Positions 1 to 13,663 of a stretch of DNA of 64,000 nucleotides are shown here, piece after piece. Origin of the DNA: Cricetomys ansorgei (Eukaryota; Chordata; Mammalia; Rodentia; Nesomyidae); assembly GCA_026225945.1 (NCBI GenBank), contig JAMJFZ010001871.1:1653001-1717000 (forward strand), read 5' to 3'. Numbering within the stretch: position 1 is the first letter of the stretch; each line of letters begins with the position of its first letter. The translations under genes and the position numbers were made by a program. The notes below the pieces were generated by a model. That model worked only from the letters and a program-made list of their open reading frames with translations, did not search any database and was not told where the DNA came from.

Positions 1-465
1 TCCAAAGACCTGTTCATGGTTTTGAAACTAGTAACACCTTGGTGACTCTTACAGCACCAAATTCAGTTACCAGCATGAGATACAGCATAGGCCAGTTCTG
101 GAAGCTTCTTGGTGATGACCCTGAGGAAACGCTTTCTGAGCTTCAAGATAGAGTCTGGTTTTCTTAAAAAAGTAACTGGTCACTTTGCAGGAAGGGATCC
201 CCCATGGGATAGAGTTCTCATAAGATACATCATCTTATCAGGATCTTTTATAAACAGTTTTGCAGGAAAAATAAATTGTTCAGTTTAACTAAGCAGCTTT
301 CTGGCTCTAAGGCGTGGCTTCTACAACAGAAGTGTCTGTTCTCAGTAATTAGATAGATCAAGGCAAAATGCAGTATCTCAAAATCCTTATAGTGTAAAAG
401 CCAGTATGTGTGAACCAGAAATAAAGACACATCATTGGAACATACTGGTTTCTATTCAGTTAAAT
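1..465. other. Unassigned unique sequence
   Basis: No repeat family, RNA gene or plausible exon was recognised here. Open frames are short and have no recognisable protein content. Confidence 0.5.
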
Positions 466-560
466 AGTCATTCATCCATCCCCCATCCATTCAACAAATA
501 CATATTGAATTCTAAGCACAGATTATGTGGTAGTTGTTGAATTTTTTAATATGTGGACAA
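466..560 (+). mobile_element. L2/MIR-like 3' fragment
   Basis: The stretch reads like the ancient L2 3' end: a run of CATTCATCC-type repeats, then ATTCAACAAATACATATT and a 'tctaagcac' word matching the familiar 'caacaaatatttattgagcac' block. It is short and diverged, so L2 and MIR3 cannot be separated by eye. Confidence 0.5.
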
Positions 561-734
561 ATGTAAGGTTTTATAAGGTAAGGGGAGGAATGTGGAGAAA
601 CCTCCAAAGGAAATGAAATGTAGTATTCGATTGTGTCCCCAGAGTAAAATTAATTAACTGAAACTAATATTTAACTTTATACACTATTTTTAGAAAGAGC
701 TGATTCTTCTTTGCAGCTTCATTAACGTATAAGA

Positions 735-1860
735 AGAAGAGCAAGCAAGAATATATTTAAGGAGTACAATGTGAGAAGTTTTGACATATGTCTTCCTCCG
801 TGAAACCCACACTGCAATCAAGATAATGAATGCATTCCTCACTTCCAAAGTTTCCTTGTATGCTTTATAATCCTTCTCTCTGTGTCTCCCAGGTTTTCTA
901 CTGAGGCAGTAATTGGTCTGCATTCTACCACAATAGATTATTGTGCATTTTCAAAAATTTAACAAAAAGTGAAACAAAAAGCCTAACTATACTACTGCAT
1001 ATATCTATCCTTCATTCACAAAAAAAAAAATTGTAAGCAGAATCCATGTTCTTGCATTTATCAATCATCCATTCTATTCTTATTGCTGAGTAGGAATTTA
1101 CAATCCAGATACATGACAGTTTGTTTCTACATTGAATATTTGATGAGCATCTATATTCCTTCAAGATTAGTGATATTAAAAATGCAGATTCTATAAACAT
1201 TCACGTACAGCCCTTTTAATGGACATGTGATTTCATTTCTCTTGACATTTACCTAGGAATATAAGGCTTAGTTATTATGGTGGGTGAATGTTTAATTTTA
1301 AAATAAATTTCCAAATGGATTTTGAAGGTGGTTGTACCATTTCACAATCTCACTATTAATGTCTCAGAGCCTCAGTTGTTCCAGGACTACCAAGCCCTTG
1401 TATGGTTAATATTGATGAATATGGCCATTCTGATTCATATATAGAAGCATGGCAACTGGGTTTAAACACTTTCCTGCTGGCTAAGGGTAATTATCCTATC
1501 TATTGACATGTATTTACAATCTCTGTATGGCATATACGCATGATGAAGTATCTACTCAAATAATTTGTACGTCTTTTAATTACATTTTTGACAAATTATT
1601 GACTTTTACACATTTTTGATATATACAGGCACATAAGTTCTTGACTGATAATCTTTCTAAAAACATGTGTTACTTACACTGACTTTAAAAATAAGTTTAA
1701 AATTTTGCTAAAGTTGTCTTTTTATAATTAAATTTTTAATAAATCTTTGACAATTCCAAGATTTTCTTCTATACTTTTATCTATAAAATTTTACGGTTTC
1801 AACTAGTATACTTATGGTAATGTTCTTAAAATTTGTTTTCAGTGCTAAGGATATATCCAT
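735..1860 (-). mobile_element. L1M LINE fossil, 3' UTR and ORF2 3' end (antisense)
   Basis: Read on the + strand, this matches the reverse complement of an old mammalian L1 (L1M group). It begins with the 3'-UTR words 'gagaagttttgacatatgtc' and 'caatcaagat', then the ORF2 C-terminal region ('attgctgagtaggaatt', 'atttctcttgacatttaccta', 'ggttgtaccatttcacaat'). It carries many stops and indels and is dead. The same copy continues after the B1 insertion at 1861-1977. Confidence 0.75.
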
Positions 1861-1977
1861 TTCAGGATGGACTTGAACTCAACATGTAGCCTATTCAGAA
1901 TTGTAGGGTTGGCCATATTCCTGCCTCAGCCGCCCAAGTACTGGAAGGAGAGGTATGAGTTGCCACACTTAATTTGT
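1861..1977 (-). mobile_element. B1 SINE (diverged, antisense)
   Basis: The reverse-complement B1 layout is visible: 'ggacttgaactcaacatgtag', 'tcctgcctcagccgcccaag' and 'tactggaagg'. It lacks the poly(T) head and is strongly diverged. It splits the surrounding L1M copy, so it inserted after it. Confidence 0.7.
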
Positions 1978-3190
1978 ATAGATCAATTTTAAGGAGAACA
2001 GAAAATATAAGTTATTGTATTCTCTAAATTATATATTGTTTATTTAGCACTTTAACTTTTCTCCATAACGCTTTATCATTTAAATCTATAGGTCACATCC
2101 TATTTAGAATCGTATTTACCTATATTCAGTGTTTTCTGTGCTAATGAATGTTTTTCAAGGTCTGAACATTTGTTCATAAAATGAATAATAGTGTTTTCTG
2201 TTGTCAGTATGACTACAAGGTTGGGCTCATAAAAGTGGTTATAAATACTCACCTTTATACAAATCTTGTATGACATTGTAATTATTTCTGAAATGTTTGG
2301 GAGAATTCTCTACTAAAATCTCAGTGTTGGGGAATTCAACTTGTGTACTAATTTTAAACACATGTTCAAATCATTAGTTCTTTTTTTTTTTCAAATTAAT
2401 CTCTGAGGATTTGTATTCTTTTCAGGACTTTCCCTATTTCATATAAGTTCTCAAATTTAATAACAAAAAGTCCTCATCTTGACCTGAGATTCTTATAATA
2501 TATCTAGAGACTTGATGAGATAACACCACTCCTTCCTGATAATTGATTGCCTGTGTTTTCTCTCACTTTTCTTAATCCATTTGAACATGAGTTTATATAT
2601 TTTATTAAACAACAAGACATCATTATCAATTTCATTACTTTCACCTACTGTTATTTCTTCATTTTAATTTACATTTAAGTTTCTATTTTTAATGCTTTAA
2701 TGTATATTTAAATTTCTTTCTTTTTTTTTTTTTTTTTACTTTGTCACTCAGTTTCTGATTTCTTGTAATGGAAGCCCAGTCCATGTTAATTCTTCCATTT
2801 TTTTCCTTTTAATATGTTGTTATACCAGGATTTAGTGTAACAAATTTTGCTCTATATAGTACATTGTCTGCAATATACAAATTTTGCCAGGATTTGTCGT
2901 CCTAATTTTCATTCAGCTTGTTCAACAGTCTTTCCTTAATTTTGTTTTGTCTCATGGGTTATTTATAAATGTTATGTAGTTCCTAAATAGTTGATAATTT
3001 TTCATGTATTCTGTCTATTAATTTTGTGTTTTTTAAAAAATGTATGCTTCAGTTCAAATATCTTTAAAAGTCGATTATTATACCGCAGAAAAATGTTACC
3101 TAGGGGGACAGTTACTGAGTTCTCTACAAAATCTTTAATTTACAGTATCCTCTATTTCTGATGAATTTTCTCCTTCATTTCATATATTCA
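1978..3190 (-). mobile_element. L1M LINE fossil, ORF2 interior (continuation)
   Basis: The antisense L1 resumes after the B1. The clearest part is near 2920-3030, where 'catgggttatttataaatg' and 'ttctgtctattaatttt' match the antisense ORF2 region that reads 'gaagtgtgttatttatcttcc'. The middle is AT-rich with two T tracts (near 2380 and 2722-2738) and could include other unrecognised material. Confidence 0.5.
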
Positions 3191-3300
3191 TAATATATAT
3201 ATATATATTTAAATAAATTTTAATATATATAAATTTTAAAATATATAAATTTTAAATATATAAATATTTAAATAAATATATTTAATATATATATTAAGGC
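3191..3300. repeat. AT-rich low-complexity tract
   Basis: Alternating TA steps and 'tttaaata'-type words fill about 100 bases with almost no G or C. It sits at the junction between the L1M copy and a B3 SINE. Confidence 0.85.
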
Positions 3301-3314
3301 TTAATTTGGTGTGC

Positions 3315-3518
3315 TATATTTAAATTTTATCTTCTGTCTATGGTGTTTTGCCTGCACACAGTCTGCACACCATGTGCATGACTGGGGCTGATAGAGACCA
3401 GAAGAATGTGTTGAATCTCCTGGAATTAGAGGCACTCATGATTGTGAGTTCCAATGTGGGTCCTGAGAATCAAACATGAATCCTCTGGAGAGAAGCAAGT
3501 GCTCTTAACCACAACCCC
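3315..3518 (-). mobile_element. B3/B2-type SINE (antisense)
   Basis: It ends on the + strand with the reverse complement of the tRNA-derived head ('gaagcaagtgctcttaacca'). Upstream is the B3 body ('gcctgcacacagtctgcacac', 'gattgtgagttccaatgtggg', 'ctgagaatcaaac'). An 86-residue minus frame at 3426-3686 is a by-product of it. Confidence 0.8.
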
Positions 3519-3519
3519 A

Positions 3520-6500
3520 TATTTTGACAAAAAAAAAATCATCTGTGTCTCTAGCAAAGTCAGTTTTCTTGCATCTCTTAGAGCATTCAGTTTGAGACTT
3601 ATAACTACTGAAAAATTTCCTATTGACTCTGAAGTCTCCTCTATTCTTATATCTGTTGCTGCTGTTTGAATTTCCATCATATGCAATATATGTTCATTGT
3701 TGTTTGTATGTTTGCAAGTTTATGTCCAGATGAGAGACTCTAACTTTTACTTCTTTGTCTGTTGGAGGACATTTTACTCCTATATATAACCTTAGCTTTG
3801 TTCTCATACATAGTTAAATGACATGGAATCGATTTGATTATTCCTTAGTTTGCTCTTAAACGTTTTAAATTGATAACACAGGAAGGAAAATTAAGAATAG
3901 GACTAGTTTTACTTCACAACAGAGATAAGATTCTTCAAAGTATTCTACCCAATGCCTCTGAATTAATAAGATTATTTTCACTCTGGTTGATGCTAAAACT
4001 GCTGCTAAGAATTGTTCTCTGTTCTTCTATGTGGATAATAAATCTTGAATGTTCTTTGTTTCACAAGCAAGCATTTTTATAGAATCCACCCTCCCCCTCT
4101 CTCATTGTTAACATATTGTTCTTTGACTTTGCCCTTGTCACCTTCCTCACTGAAGAAGCTAGAACATACTGCATATGTTACTTCTCTGTGATATTACTTG
4201 GAAATTCCATGAAGTCACCTAGGGCAAATTTACAACTTATCATGTTGATTTCTTCTCATCGGTTATTGTTGTCTGGAGATACCCAGTATCCTTTGCTAAC
4301 CAGTGTCTCATATTCATTTTATTATTAGAGATTGGAGGACATCATCCTTTCCATAAGTCTGTCTTGGCAAATATGTAGGTAATGATACTCACATGCTTTC
4401 TGGTTTGATTGACAACTACGGTTTCTTGCTCTAGTTTGTAATTTGCCTTATCATTCCCATACCTTCAAATTAATTTTATTTTCTATGTTATGAGTGTTAT
4501 TTTCTTTTTGTTTTTGTGCCTAAAATTGCAAGAATGGAGTTGCTCTTCAAGAACAAAAAGAGATAGGTACATTATTATATAAAATGGATTGTATCATTAA
4601 GATTGTTGCAATGCTTTCATTAGTATTATCAGACAGTACAATAAGGGCCCATTTCAATGAATATCAACCTGTTTTTAGTAGATAGAATAACTGTAGACAT
4701 TAGGTATGAAGTATAGAAATATTTGAAGACATAAAATCTGGTAAGGGAACTTAGAAGGAACTAGATCTTGGTTCAAAAGAAGGAGGACCTGAACAAAGTG
4801 TTGTTAAGAATATCTTACATAAGAGCCAAGCATAGCAAAAAGTGGTACCATTTGAGATAACAGTTGGTTTTTGACTTTTAAGTATTTCATGTTATTTTGA
4901 ATGCTCAAACGATTGAGCTATATTTTAACTTTACTGCAAGATTAAGTGCTCATGTTATCTCTTATAATTCAAGTGACAATTTAAAAATAAACAAGCACAG
5001 GAGATCTCAGTCACTTAACACTCCTTGCTAATTTCTCAAGGTGAATTGCTTAGTGCAACCATAATGGAGAATGATGTAAATCAAAATGTTTGGCAAAGGG
5101 CAAAAATTATCTCTCAATTGTTCTCAAATTTAAAAATGAAAAACGGAATTTTTCCTGTACTGGCTTTTTTTTTTCTCTCATAACTAGAAAAGCATTCAGA
5201 AAAGCAACTGCTAACCATTGTCTTCTAGTGTCTTCTGTTCACCCTTGAGTTTCTTGAAGCCCCCATGCTTTTCATCAATGGCATTTTCTTTCCACTCTTT
5301 TCATTGCCATCCAGTTAACAACTACCTTCACCAAATGTCTGAAATGATAGATAAGAGAGAAAAGTCTCACAATGTAGCAACATCCTCCTGAACTCCCATA
5401 ACTGAGATCTGGGAGATTTGTCTCCTATTGAATCTTTAGAACCTGAGGTGTATTGACATGGATGAAAATTGCTAAACATTTATATAAAATCATCCTGGCT
5501 GATCATATCAAATTTGAAGCTTTTGAAGTGTAAGTTTGCCACTGAAAATTGTCCAATAGTAAGAGGCATCAAAATTGCAAAGACCCTGTACAGAAAAAAA
5601 TAATTTTAAAATAATTTAAACAAGCACATTACTATGAGGAAAATATTTACAAAAAGAATACTATTGTGCTGAATTATTAAAATGGAAAAGATGAAACTAC
5701 ATAGCATAGGCATTCGGGTAAAGGAAAAATACAATTCCCAGATAATAGCAAATCATCGAATGAAAATAAATATTTATCGCTAAATATTCAGAAAGAGAAA
5801 TATATATCTGCACACTTCTGGAATGACCATATGGAAATGTCTCTGACATTAAACACTTGGTAAGGTGAATATGCTGGTGATGCACTGGAGTCTTGTGTTA
5901 AATTCAGTCTATTGTCCCTAGTGGGAGGTTAGGTATCATTTGATTTGACTCATTTTTTTCTGTTATTTTGCATTAGTAGATAGAGGACCAGAGTTGGTTT
6001 CTATGGATATAGAAATTAAGTTTTATTGGCTTAAAAATACTCAGTAATTTGGTAACTTCCCTCTGAGTGATATAAGTCTTCAGACTTTTTCCATAAGCAT
6101 GACTTGTGTGTGTGGAAAGACAGCCTTCTATTTTGAAGGCTTTTACTTTGTGAGAGTAGGAAACATCTTAGACCAATGCATGCCTTGGCTTATACACATG
6201 GACATATAATTACCTTCTTTCTACATCTCTTAGTATTCTTGAAGGATGCACCATTGAAGAAAATTGAGGAGAATAAACAGGTGGTAGAATTGGTAAGTGT
6301 TCCATAATAACTGTGAAATGCTGCTCAAATATATACACTATAATTAATAACCATTAATTTCTTAAATGAGAGCCATGCACTGCTCTATCCAGATTGGAAT
6401 ATTTTCTTCAGAGCTTTAACTATTGGTTCCTCTCTTTCTTCCCCTATCAGTGCTGTTATAATCTAAGTATAACAAAAACCTCTCTTCACTGTCACTCACC

Positions 6501-7370
6501 ACTATAGATTTTCTTCAATGTTAATAAAGGTAGTCATTAGCATAGTTCTACTTCTCATAAAGAATAAAAAATGAACACATGTTATGGGCCACATCATATT
6601 TAGTGATTACTAAAACAATATTAAAGTGGCTTAAATGAGAAGTAAAGGGTATTGTTCCCTAGAGAAAATTTAATAAGTGGATTTTGAACAGGATTGCCAA
6701 GTAACAGACAGAACCAGTCAATGCCTCAAGGTTAACTAACCATAACCTTTGTGTTTTATCTATTCTATGAAAGATAGATTATTTATGTCTACACTAGATG
6801 TAAATCCATAAGTTAATGGCTGCCCTTTCTAAACTGAAAAATAGCCTAGTCAAGAGAAAGTCAACCAAAAGGGCAAACCTGGATCTGCATTCAAAGAACA
6901 ACCAGTAAGCTCTTGTGTCAACTCTAAGTTTTCATAATATTTTGACAGTGCTTTGAACACAGCTGACATTTACTATATATGTGTAGAATTGGATGAATGG
7001 ATAGCAGGTGGATCTGAAGGTTTAGTGGCATGTTGTAGGCTATCATTGGTTAAAACCATTTCTGATTAAAGGCCATATGAGCAATGTCAAGCAGGCTTCA
7101 CTGGACAAATAGCAAGATCAAGGAGGTCAGGGAATGCAGACCAGATGTGTAACTGCTTTACTGAGCAAAGCTGAGAAAATAGTCCTGAGCAAAAGACAAA
7201 TAACACTGCCTTTGTGCTGTCTTAAAAACTTGTGAGACATGGAGGTATTCAAACGTGTGATCTTCCACTGTTGTCCCTACTCACACCCTGAGAAAGACAC
7301 TGCTGTATATGGAGCTCCCTTAATGAACTTCTCTTTAAGTGATATATTGTAAAAGGTAAATTTTGGACTT
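3520..7370. other. Unassigned AT-rich sequence
   Basis: No coding gene is recognised. Part of 3520-4330 has the texture of an old antisense LINE ('tgagagactctaacttttac', 'ggaggacattttactcctat') and may be an extension of the L1M upstream, but I could not align it. From 4330 to 7370 I see no repeat family, RNA gene or long open frame. Confidence 0.45.
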
Positions 7371-7371
7371 C

Positions 7372-7424
7372 AGGCTTATGTAGGAAGCACTTCGCCCATC
7401 GAAGCTATATCTCTAGCCCCTCAA
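7372..7424 (-). mobile_element. ID/B4-type SINE head fragment
   Basis: The + strand reads 'gaagctatatctctagcccc', the reverse complement of the tRNA-derived ID head ('ggggctagagatatagctt'). Only about 50 bases of the 5' end are recognisable. Confidence 0.55.
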
Positions 7425-7619
7425 AGTATTTTTTTCCTCAAAGTATTTTACCCTTCCTTCCAGTTACCATGAAATTAGATACATAGTAATGGAGTCCAGA
7501 TGTGTACCTTATAGATTCACTGCAGCCTTGCCACATTGCTATCATTATTCATTGCTAGCCATTGCTCCTTGTCTTTAGACTTGTCCTCAGTCCAAAACAG
7601 AAATCACCTTACTGTGGAA

Positions 7620-7850
7620 ATTATTTACTTATATTTCATCTCTCATACAACTAATATAATACATGCAGAACTCAATCTTCCCCTCCCTCAACTCCCCAGT
7701 TCTCCCCACCTCACCTCTCCCTCAGATCTACCCACCATTTCCATTCAGAAACTCCCCAACCCTGCTTCTTCCCAGAAAAGAACAGTCTTCCCAGGGTACT
7801 CCTCTTTATCTCTAAGGACAGCCTATAGGCAATGATTGACATAAGAAGAT
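7620..7850 (-). mobile_element. Rodent L1 (Lx-like) 3'-UTR fragment, antisense
   Basis: A C-rich block ('ctccctcaactccccagttc', 'cagatctacccaccatttcc') followed by 'agaaaagaacagtcttccca' matches the antisense arrangement of an Lx-type 3' UTR ('cagaaaagagcaggcctccca'). The open frame at 7536-7835 on + is incidental: it only lacks stops because the tract is pyrimidine-rich. Confidence 0.5.
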
Positions 7851-10800
7851 GGAAACTTTCACCACTTCCTCCCTTACAGAATCGGCTGCATGGAGGAACT
7901 TAGGACTGCAGAGTTCCCATGAGATTGCACTGAAAATACTACCCCACTGGGGCCATATCCCTGCTAAGCTTTGTTCTTCCTTGTTCTATCTTTGTTTTAT
8001 TCATCTTGCCAATTGGGTTTGCTTTCAGAAAAAGGAATCACAAGAATCTTTGCCTCAAGTCTGCCTTCTCAACACTTTGTCTAATCTACTTGGACCCACT
8101 GCTGATTTTACCAGACAAATACTTAGGAACTTGAAAACTTGAGTTCTGTCTCTGTAATTTGAACCATCTCACCAGTTGTAGGTGAGGAGAGAATGTCCCA
8201 TTGAATGCCTTGTCATTGTATCTGGACAGTAGCTAGCTAGATGGAAGTGGAAGGGATAGAATTCCTCAAGAATTCTTTCACTTAGGAAGTATGATGAAAA
8301 GAGTATATAAAATGTGTCATAAACATAGGTAGACATCCAAAAGGCAACGCAATAGAAACAAAATATATTAGCTGTATATCAAATAAATAACATCATCACA
8401 CTGGTAATATATTATCATCCTGTCATTTTGCACATAGCAAGTGATAAGACAATAATCTACATCTTTTTGTGTGATGCGACAAATATAACATCTTTTCTTG
8501 GATTTTATGCTCAAAATGTAAATGTCAATCTAATCCTTAAGAAAAAATTTTATAAGAAATTAAAGGACATTCTATCAAGTAACTAATTATATTTTTTTAA
8601 ATGTACAGTCAATCAAATTTTAAATTTCAACCACAATCTTAGTTGAGGAAGACTGAAGACACATAGGCATTAAGTCTGATATGGATCTGCTTGTGGCTAG
8701 AAAAGGAAAATCACAAAGATACCGGCAGAATCAATGGTAAAATTTAAAGGAAGTCTGTGACGATAGCCTCCATCATTGTCAATGTCCCCATTGTCTTTTG
8801 ATCCGGATAAATATACTGTATATACGTACAGTGGAAGCATTATATATACACAAAAGAGAAAGAAAAATAATTTTGATCAAATATGTGGATAATCTAATTG
8901 GTGGATATATAGGCATTCTGGACACCACTTTTGTGACTTTTATGTAAGCCTGAATAATTTCATATAGTTTTATAATAAAACTTTTAAACAAGTATAAAAG
9001 TTGAAATTTCTATGGGCCTGTATATGAATGTGGACAAGGCATATGTGCACCTGTGTGAGACTGCGAGTGAGCATGCAGAGGAGGGTATCCAGTGCCACCA
9101 TTCTCAGACTTACTTAATGGAGGATAGTTTTTAATTGACATTACTTATGCATCAATGTTTTTCTGCTCTATTCTTATAGAATTAATATTTCTTATATCAT
9201 AATTATATCATAATCTTCTTTCAAAATATCTGTGCTGACGTTATTTAGCATACCAAGAGAAGGGGTAAACATAGAAAAACAATGTAGCTTAAGTACATGA
9301 AAACTCTTCCCTGAAGCAAGTATGGCACCAATAGGCACCCTCCAAGAAAATAAACCACAAATATCACCACAGCCCTTGAAGTAGTCTCCACCATCTTTGC
9401 CGATTTGATTAAAAGTTTAGGTCAGGCTCTTGCATCAAGTCCGTAAAAGCTTCATATATCATTCCTTTTATTTTTATGTGTGTGCCTCTACATATCAATG
9501 TACCCATTCATCAGCCATTACTTGTTCTTCATATAACCAGTACTGAATATTAATTTTAAAGAACTGTGATAAAAATTCAAATCCTCAAACCACCCTGTAC
9601 GTGACCTTCTTTACACTCTACAAGCCCTGGAGTGCAGTGCTTCCCCTGATTTCTCCCACTTTGAATGATGTTTAGAAGGCCATCCTAATTAGTTCAGAGC
9701 TCAGCTTCATCCCAGCGTTCTATGTCTAGAAGAGTTAGTCCTGGAGTCTGAAAAGAGTTGAGTTAAGTTTGAATGAATATTTGAAGTGAGGTTTCCTTCT
9801 TCTTATCACTTTGTCTAACATGCAAATTTTAAGTGTTAATAATTGGAGGAAATGTATGTATGCATGAATGCATTAAAATGTGTTTGTAGAAAAGAATTTA
9901 TGCTAGATGTATAGAAATAGCACAATATCCTAAATTTATAGTGAATCCTATGTAATACATTAAGAAATACAAACCAGTAAAACAATGTGTTTATTTTTAG
10001 CTGTGTAATATTGGAAACTATTGTAAACATCCCCATAAGCTCCCTTTGGGAAATTAGATGAAATTATAAATGAATTAAGCTTAGAGTATTTGATAAATCA
10101 AAAGGAATAATTTTACCTCTTATTGATTAAGTTATGATTACCATGGATAGTTTTAATTTATCCCTCTGCCTGAAAGACTATTGACCTGCAAGCACTAAAG
10201 ATTTTTTATATTGCATATTTAATATAGAAACTTGCCCTATTCCTATATATGTTCGTCTATCTTCCCTAAACTGAAGTATAACAAGGTCTTCTAGATGAAT
10301 TAGAGCAATAAAGCTGAAATTGAGTTTAAAATGATGTAATTGCTAGAGTTGAATAATAGTTGGATTATTGATTAATTTGCTTCACTTGTATAAATCACAG
10401 TCATTTCTTTTCCCCCGTAAGAATTATAAATTGGAAAGCTCTGAGTTAATGCTAGAATAATGACAACAAACTATAATATAATCAGCCATACCTCATCACT
10501 TCTGTAACACCTCAAAGCCTAGCAGGAGTCGTGCATTATAGCAAACAACATACCTGGACCTCCTCCTCCTTTGCCATTTCATTCTGAGAATTTGAAATGA
10601 TACCAAACCGATGAGAACACCCCTATCCCCAAGTCTTTAGCAAATTAGCGTCCTTTGTTTTTTGAGTGAGTTACACTTTTGTCTTTTTAAATTGAAAAAG
10701 TAAACCATGGCTTAAATTCTAGGAAATATCTGGTATTTGGGACATTTTCCCAGTGTTGAATCTGACAGTTATGCCGTCCTTCCTTTCAGGCAGAATAACT

Positions 10801-11360
10801 AACAGAATTCATGTTCTTCCTTCTTGTATGTAATTCACATGGCGGAGTGGATAGACACTCCAGCAAAGAATTCATGCATTATTCTTACAGAGCTAAAAGA
10901 TCAAATAAACCTGCCTGACTATGGGATTTGACTTATACCTTCCATCCTCTTTCTCCTGGATTCTACTTCCCTTGCCTGGCTCTTTTTCAGAGACTCTTAA
11001 GCTCTTGTGACTATTGCTTAAATTGACTGTCTGGTACTCCAAAATTCTTGACCCCTTTACCTTGATTTGTTCTGTGACTCAATCACTGACTCTCCTCTGT
11101 CCGTATTTATATAAGAACCCATTCTTATAATCCTAAACAGTGTGTGTTCCGTATACCCATGCTTCCAAACTTATACCTACAGTCATTTCTCTTCCTGAAC
11201 TCTATGTTCATTTACCCGCTACTTATTTGACATTGATACTTGATAACTAATGGTAATGTGATATTTAATATGGACAGGCTTCTACTCAGAACAGAACAAT
11301 ACAACACCCTTAATCTAGCTCTATTGTCCAATTGTCATTTCATTCTCTTTATTCCTTTTC
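7851..11360. other. Unassigned sequence
   Basis: No exon or RNA gene is visible. Near 8142-8178 'accatctcaccagttg' resembles the reverse complement of a B2 head but lacks the rest of the element. The remainder, including AT-rich 8260-9000 and 9780-10400, gave no recognisable family. Confidence 0.45.
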
Positions 11361-11380
11361 TTTTTTTTTTTTTTTTTTTT
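11361..11380. repeat. Poly(T) tract of 20
   Basis: An uninterrupted run of 20 T, possibly the poly(A) tail of an antisense retrotransposed sequence. The adjacent 3' sequence matches no family I recognise, and no target-site duplication was found. Confidence 0.8.
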
Positions 11381-13376
11381 GTCAAGATACAAGTACCATG
11401 GTCATTTTGCGTCTTGTGCTATTCAAACTTTGCATTTAACATATCAGGCACTTGTTCACATTATAACTTCAAAATGCCTCAAAGACAAGCACTTTATTTA
11501 TTATAGTTGCCAACAAGAATCATAAATGTTGCTCAGATCTCATTGGGGTGATGCATCATGTGAAACAGGATGTTTTGGGCAATATCAAATAACTCTTCTA
11601 ATGTACATAAACAACTACAAGTAAAAATATAATTATCTTACAGGAACTCTTGTACAAATTACTTCAAAAGTCAGCACTGGTCACGTCTCATCTCAACACA
11701 TGCTGCATGCTGATAGAATGCACCAACGACATACTATCTGTATTCCTCCACTGGTGCTAAAATTGCAGTGCTGGAATTTACCCTGAAGGGAAACGGAGCA
11801 CTCCCAAGTTGAGATATGTTCCATAGACTATTAACACTTCAGATGTCTTAAGTTTACAAACCACAAAGACTGAGAAAAACCTGGTTCTGCAGAAGACACG
11901 ACAAGCACATGCGACACAGATCCTGTGAACTGAATCGAAGAGTTGTTATAACTCTCTTCTAATGCTATTCTCTTTCACTAGGAGCTTTGGGTATTACTGT
12001 TTCCACAACAACAAGGGAATTTTGGCCGAGACCCTCAATCCCCTCAGAGAAATTCAGTTGTGAGCCAGTTCAAATAAAAGATGTGCTTTTTTTTTTCATA
12101 TGTGAAAGCCAATAGTACAATGAAAAATGAAGAACCCTTCTGGTAACAAAGGTCTTGGAAAAACCAAAAAAGACATCGACATAACAGTTTTATCTCTCAC
12201 ATGAGAGAGATTACCAGAATCACTCTAGAAATAACTCAGAAATTGATGTACTTCATATGGAATCTTCACAGCTCTGATCTTTGGAAGCCACTGAAGGACG
12301 GCAGTGAGACATTATCTTTAAGCAAAAAAAGTGTTTGTTTTCATGAGATACCAATTTACACAGATAACTGCATATTTAATTGAAGCTGAACAGGTCCACA
12401 CCGTTAAGTAATTAACTCTTTCTAATTTGCTGTTACATAAATTAAGTAACTATTAGAATTCACTTGTTTTACTGCCACTTTTAGATACCATTTCCTTTGA
12501 CAACCTAGTGGTCTATTTTTACAATTCTACTCAAGCCGCACAGTTCAGTTCACAGGTTAAAGTATAGAGAGGCTTTTCTATGAACATAGCAGACACCTAA
12601 GATTACAAATTATTCATCCTGAAAGTTTCCACTGCCTGCATTATCGCATTTGAATCATGATGTGGCATAGCTTTGTTCTGAAAGATCAAATCTATATACC
12701 GAAGGAGCAATGTATTTTTTTCAAAAAGAAAATAGCTTTAAAGTTATATCCAGAGCTGAGAACAATACCACACAGGCCTAGGGACCCCAGATTTAAATTA
12801 AGAATATTGCTTTTATTGTACAATGAAATATATTTTTCTGCTCAAGCTGAGACATTCAGCAGCTAACAATGTTACCAATAAGGACACGTTAAAAAAGAAT
12901 CTTGGATATTTCTTTACGTGGAAACAACATAATGGGCAAAACACAGCAATCATATCGAGTTTCCTAATGACACCACAGAGAAATGAACAAAGAACAAATA
13001 TCAGTGTAGATAAAACCTTTAGATAAACCATAGAACCAGCCTGTATGAAAAGAGTTTATTTGAGAGACATCTTTGTAGCAATCAGCATTGCCTTTGGAAG
13101 ACTAAACAGAAGCTATTTTTCTCTGTTGTGGAGAAGGTACTGTGCAATGTACTGTTCCTCATAATTCCGTGTAAGTAAAGATGTTAGTTAATCAAACTAA
13201 TAAATGATGAGGGTGTTAGTCAAACACTTGTTACCCTTTGAATAGGCCATGTATTTGTTAGAAAAATTCAAGTATTCAATTTTTTTCTTTTTTGTTGTTT
13301 TCAGTATATTGTATTGCTGTGTGTAGAGTATGTTGTTGGTATACGATCCATGCATGTGAATCTGCACATAAGCACA
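11381..13376. other. Repeat-poor unassigned block
   Basis: About 2 kb with no recognised SINE, LINE or LTR, which is unusual in this window. On the minus strand, AATAAA hexamers lie at 11493-11502 (two overlapping) and 12812-12817. A minus-strand 3' UTR is therefore conceivable but unproven, since such hexamers are common in AT-rich DNA. The short overlapping frames at 12813-13031 (-) and 12823-13026 (+) match nothing known. Confidence 0.4.
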
Positions 13377-13663
13377 CACTTGGAGGCCATAGGAACATAT
13401 TCAGGGTCTTACTTCATCTCTTTGCCTTATTGTTAGATACAAGGTCTCTGACTGAACTGGACATCCATATCTAAGTTAGATTGTCTCAGTTTCCAGGTTC
13501 TGTTTGTCTCTGTTATGCTCAGCTCTGCTCTCCTCTGCTAATGCTGGGGGTACAGACACATGCAGCACCTGGTGACTGATTATATGTGTGCTGGGGCTTC
13601 AATCCCAGCCCTCCTCCACTTGCTCAACAGTGGTCTTGCTCCCTGAGCTATATCCCTAGCCTC
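13377..13663 (-). mobile_element. B4-type SINE (antisense, near full length)
   Basis: On the + strand this follows the reverse-complement B4 order. First comes 'gatacaaggtctctgactga' (from 'gagacagggtctctcactga'), then 'taatgctgggggtacagaca', then 'gctggggcttcaatcccagc'. It ends with the tRNA-like head 'gagctatatccctagcc'. Confidence 0.75.

Noticed and set aside
8142..8178. Possible antisense B2 SINE head
   Set aside because: Only about 20 bases resemble the head; no body or tail follows, so it is not listed as a feature.
11361..11510. Possible processed pseudogene with a poly(A) tail on the minus strand
   Set aside because: The poly(T) run lies about 110 bases from the nearest minus-strand AATAAA. 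I recognised no parent mRNA and found no target-site duplication.
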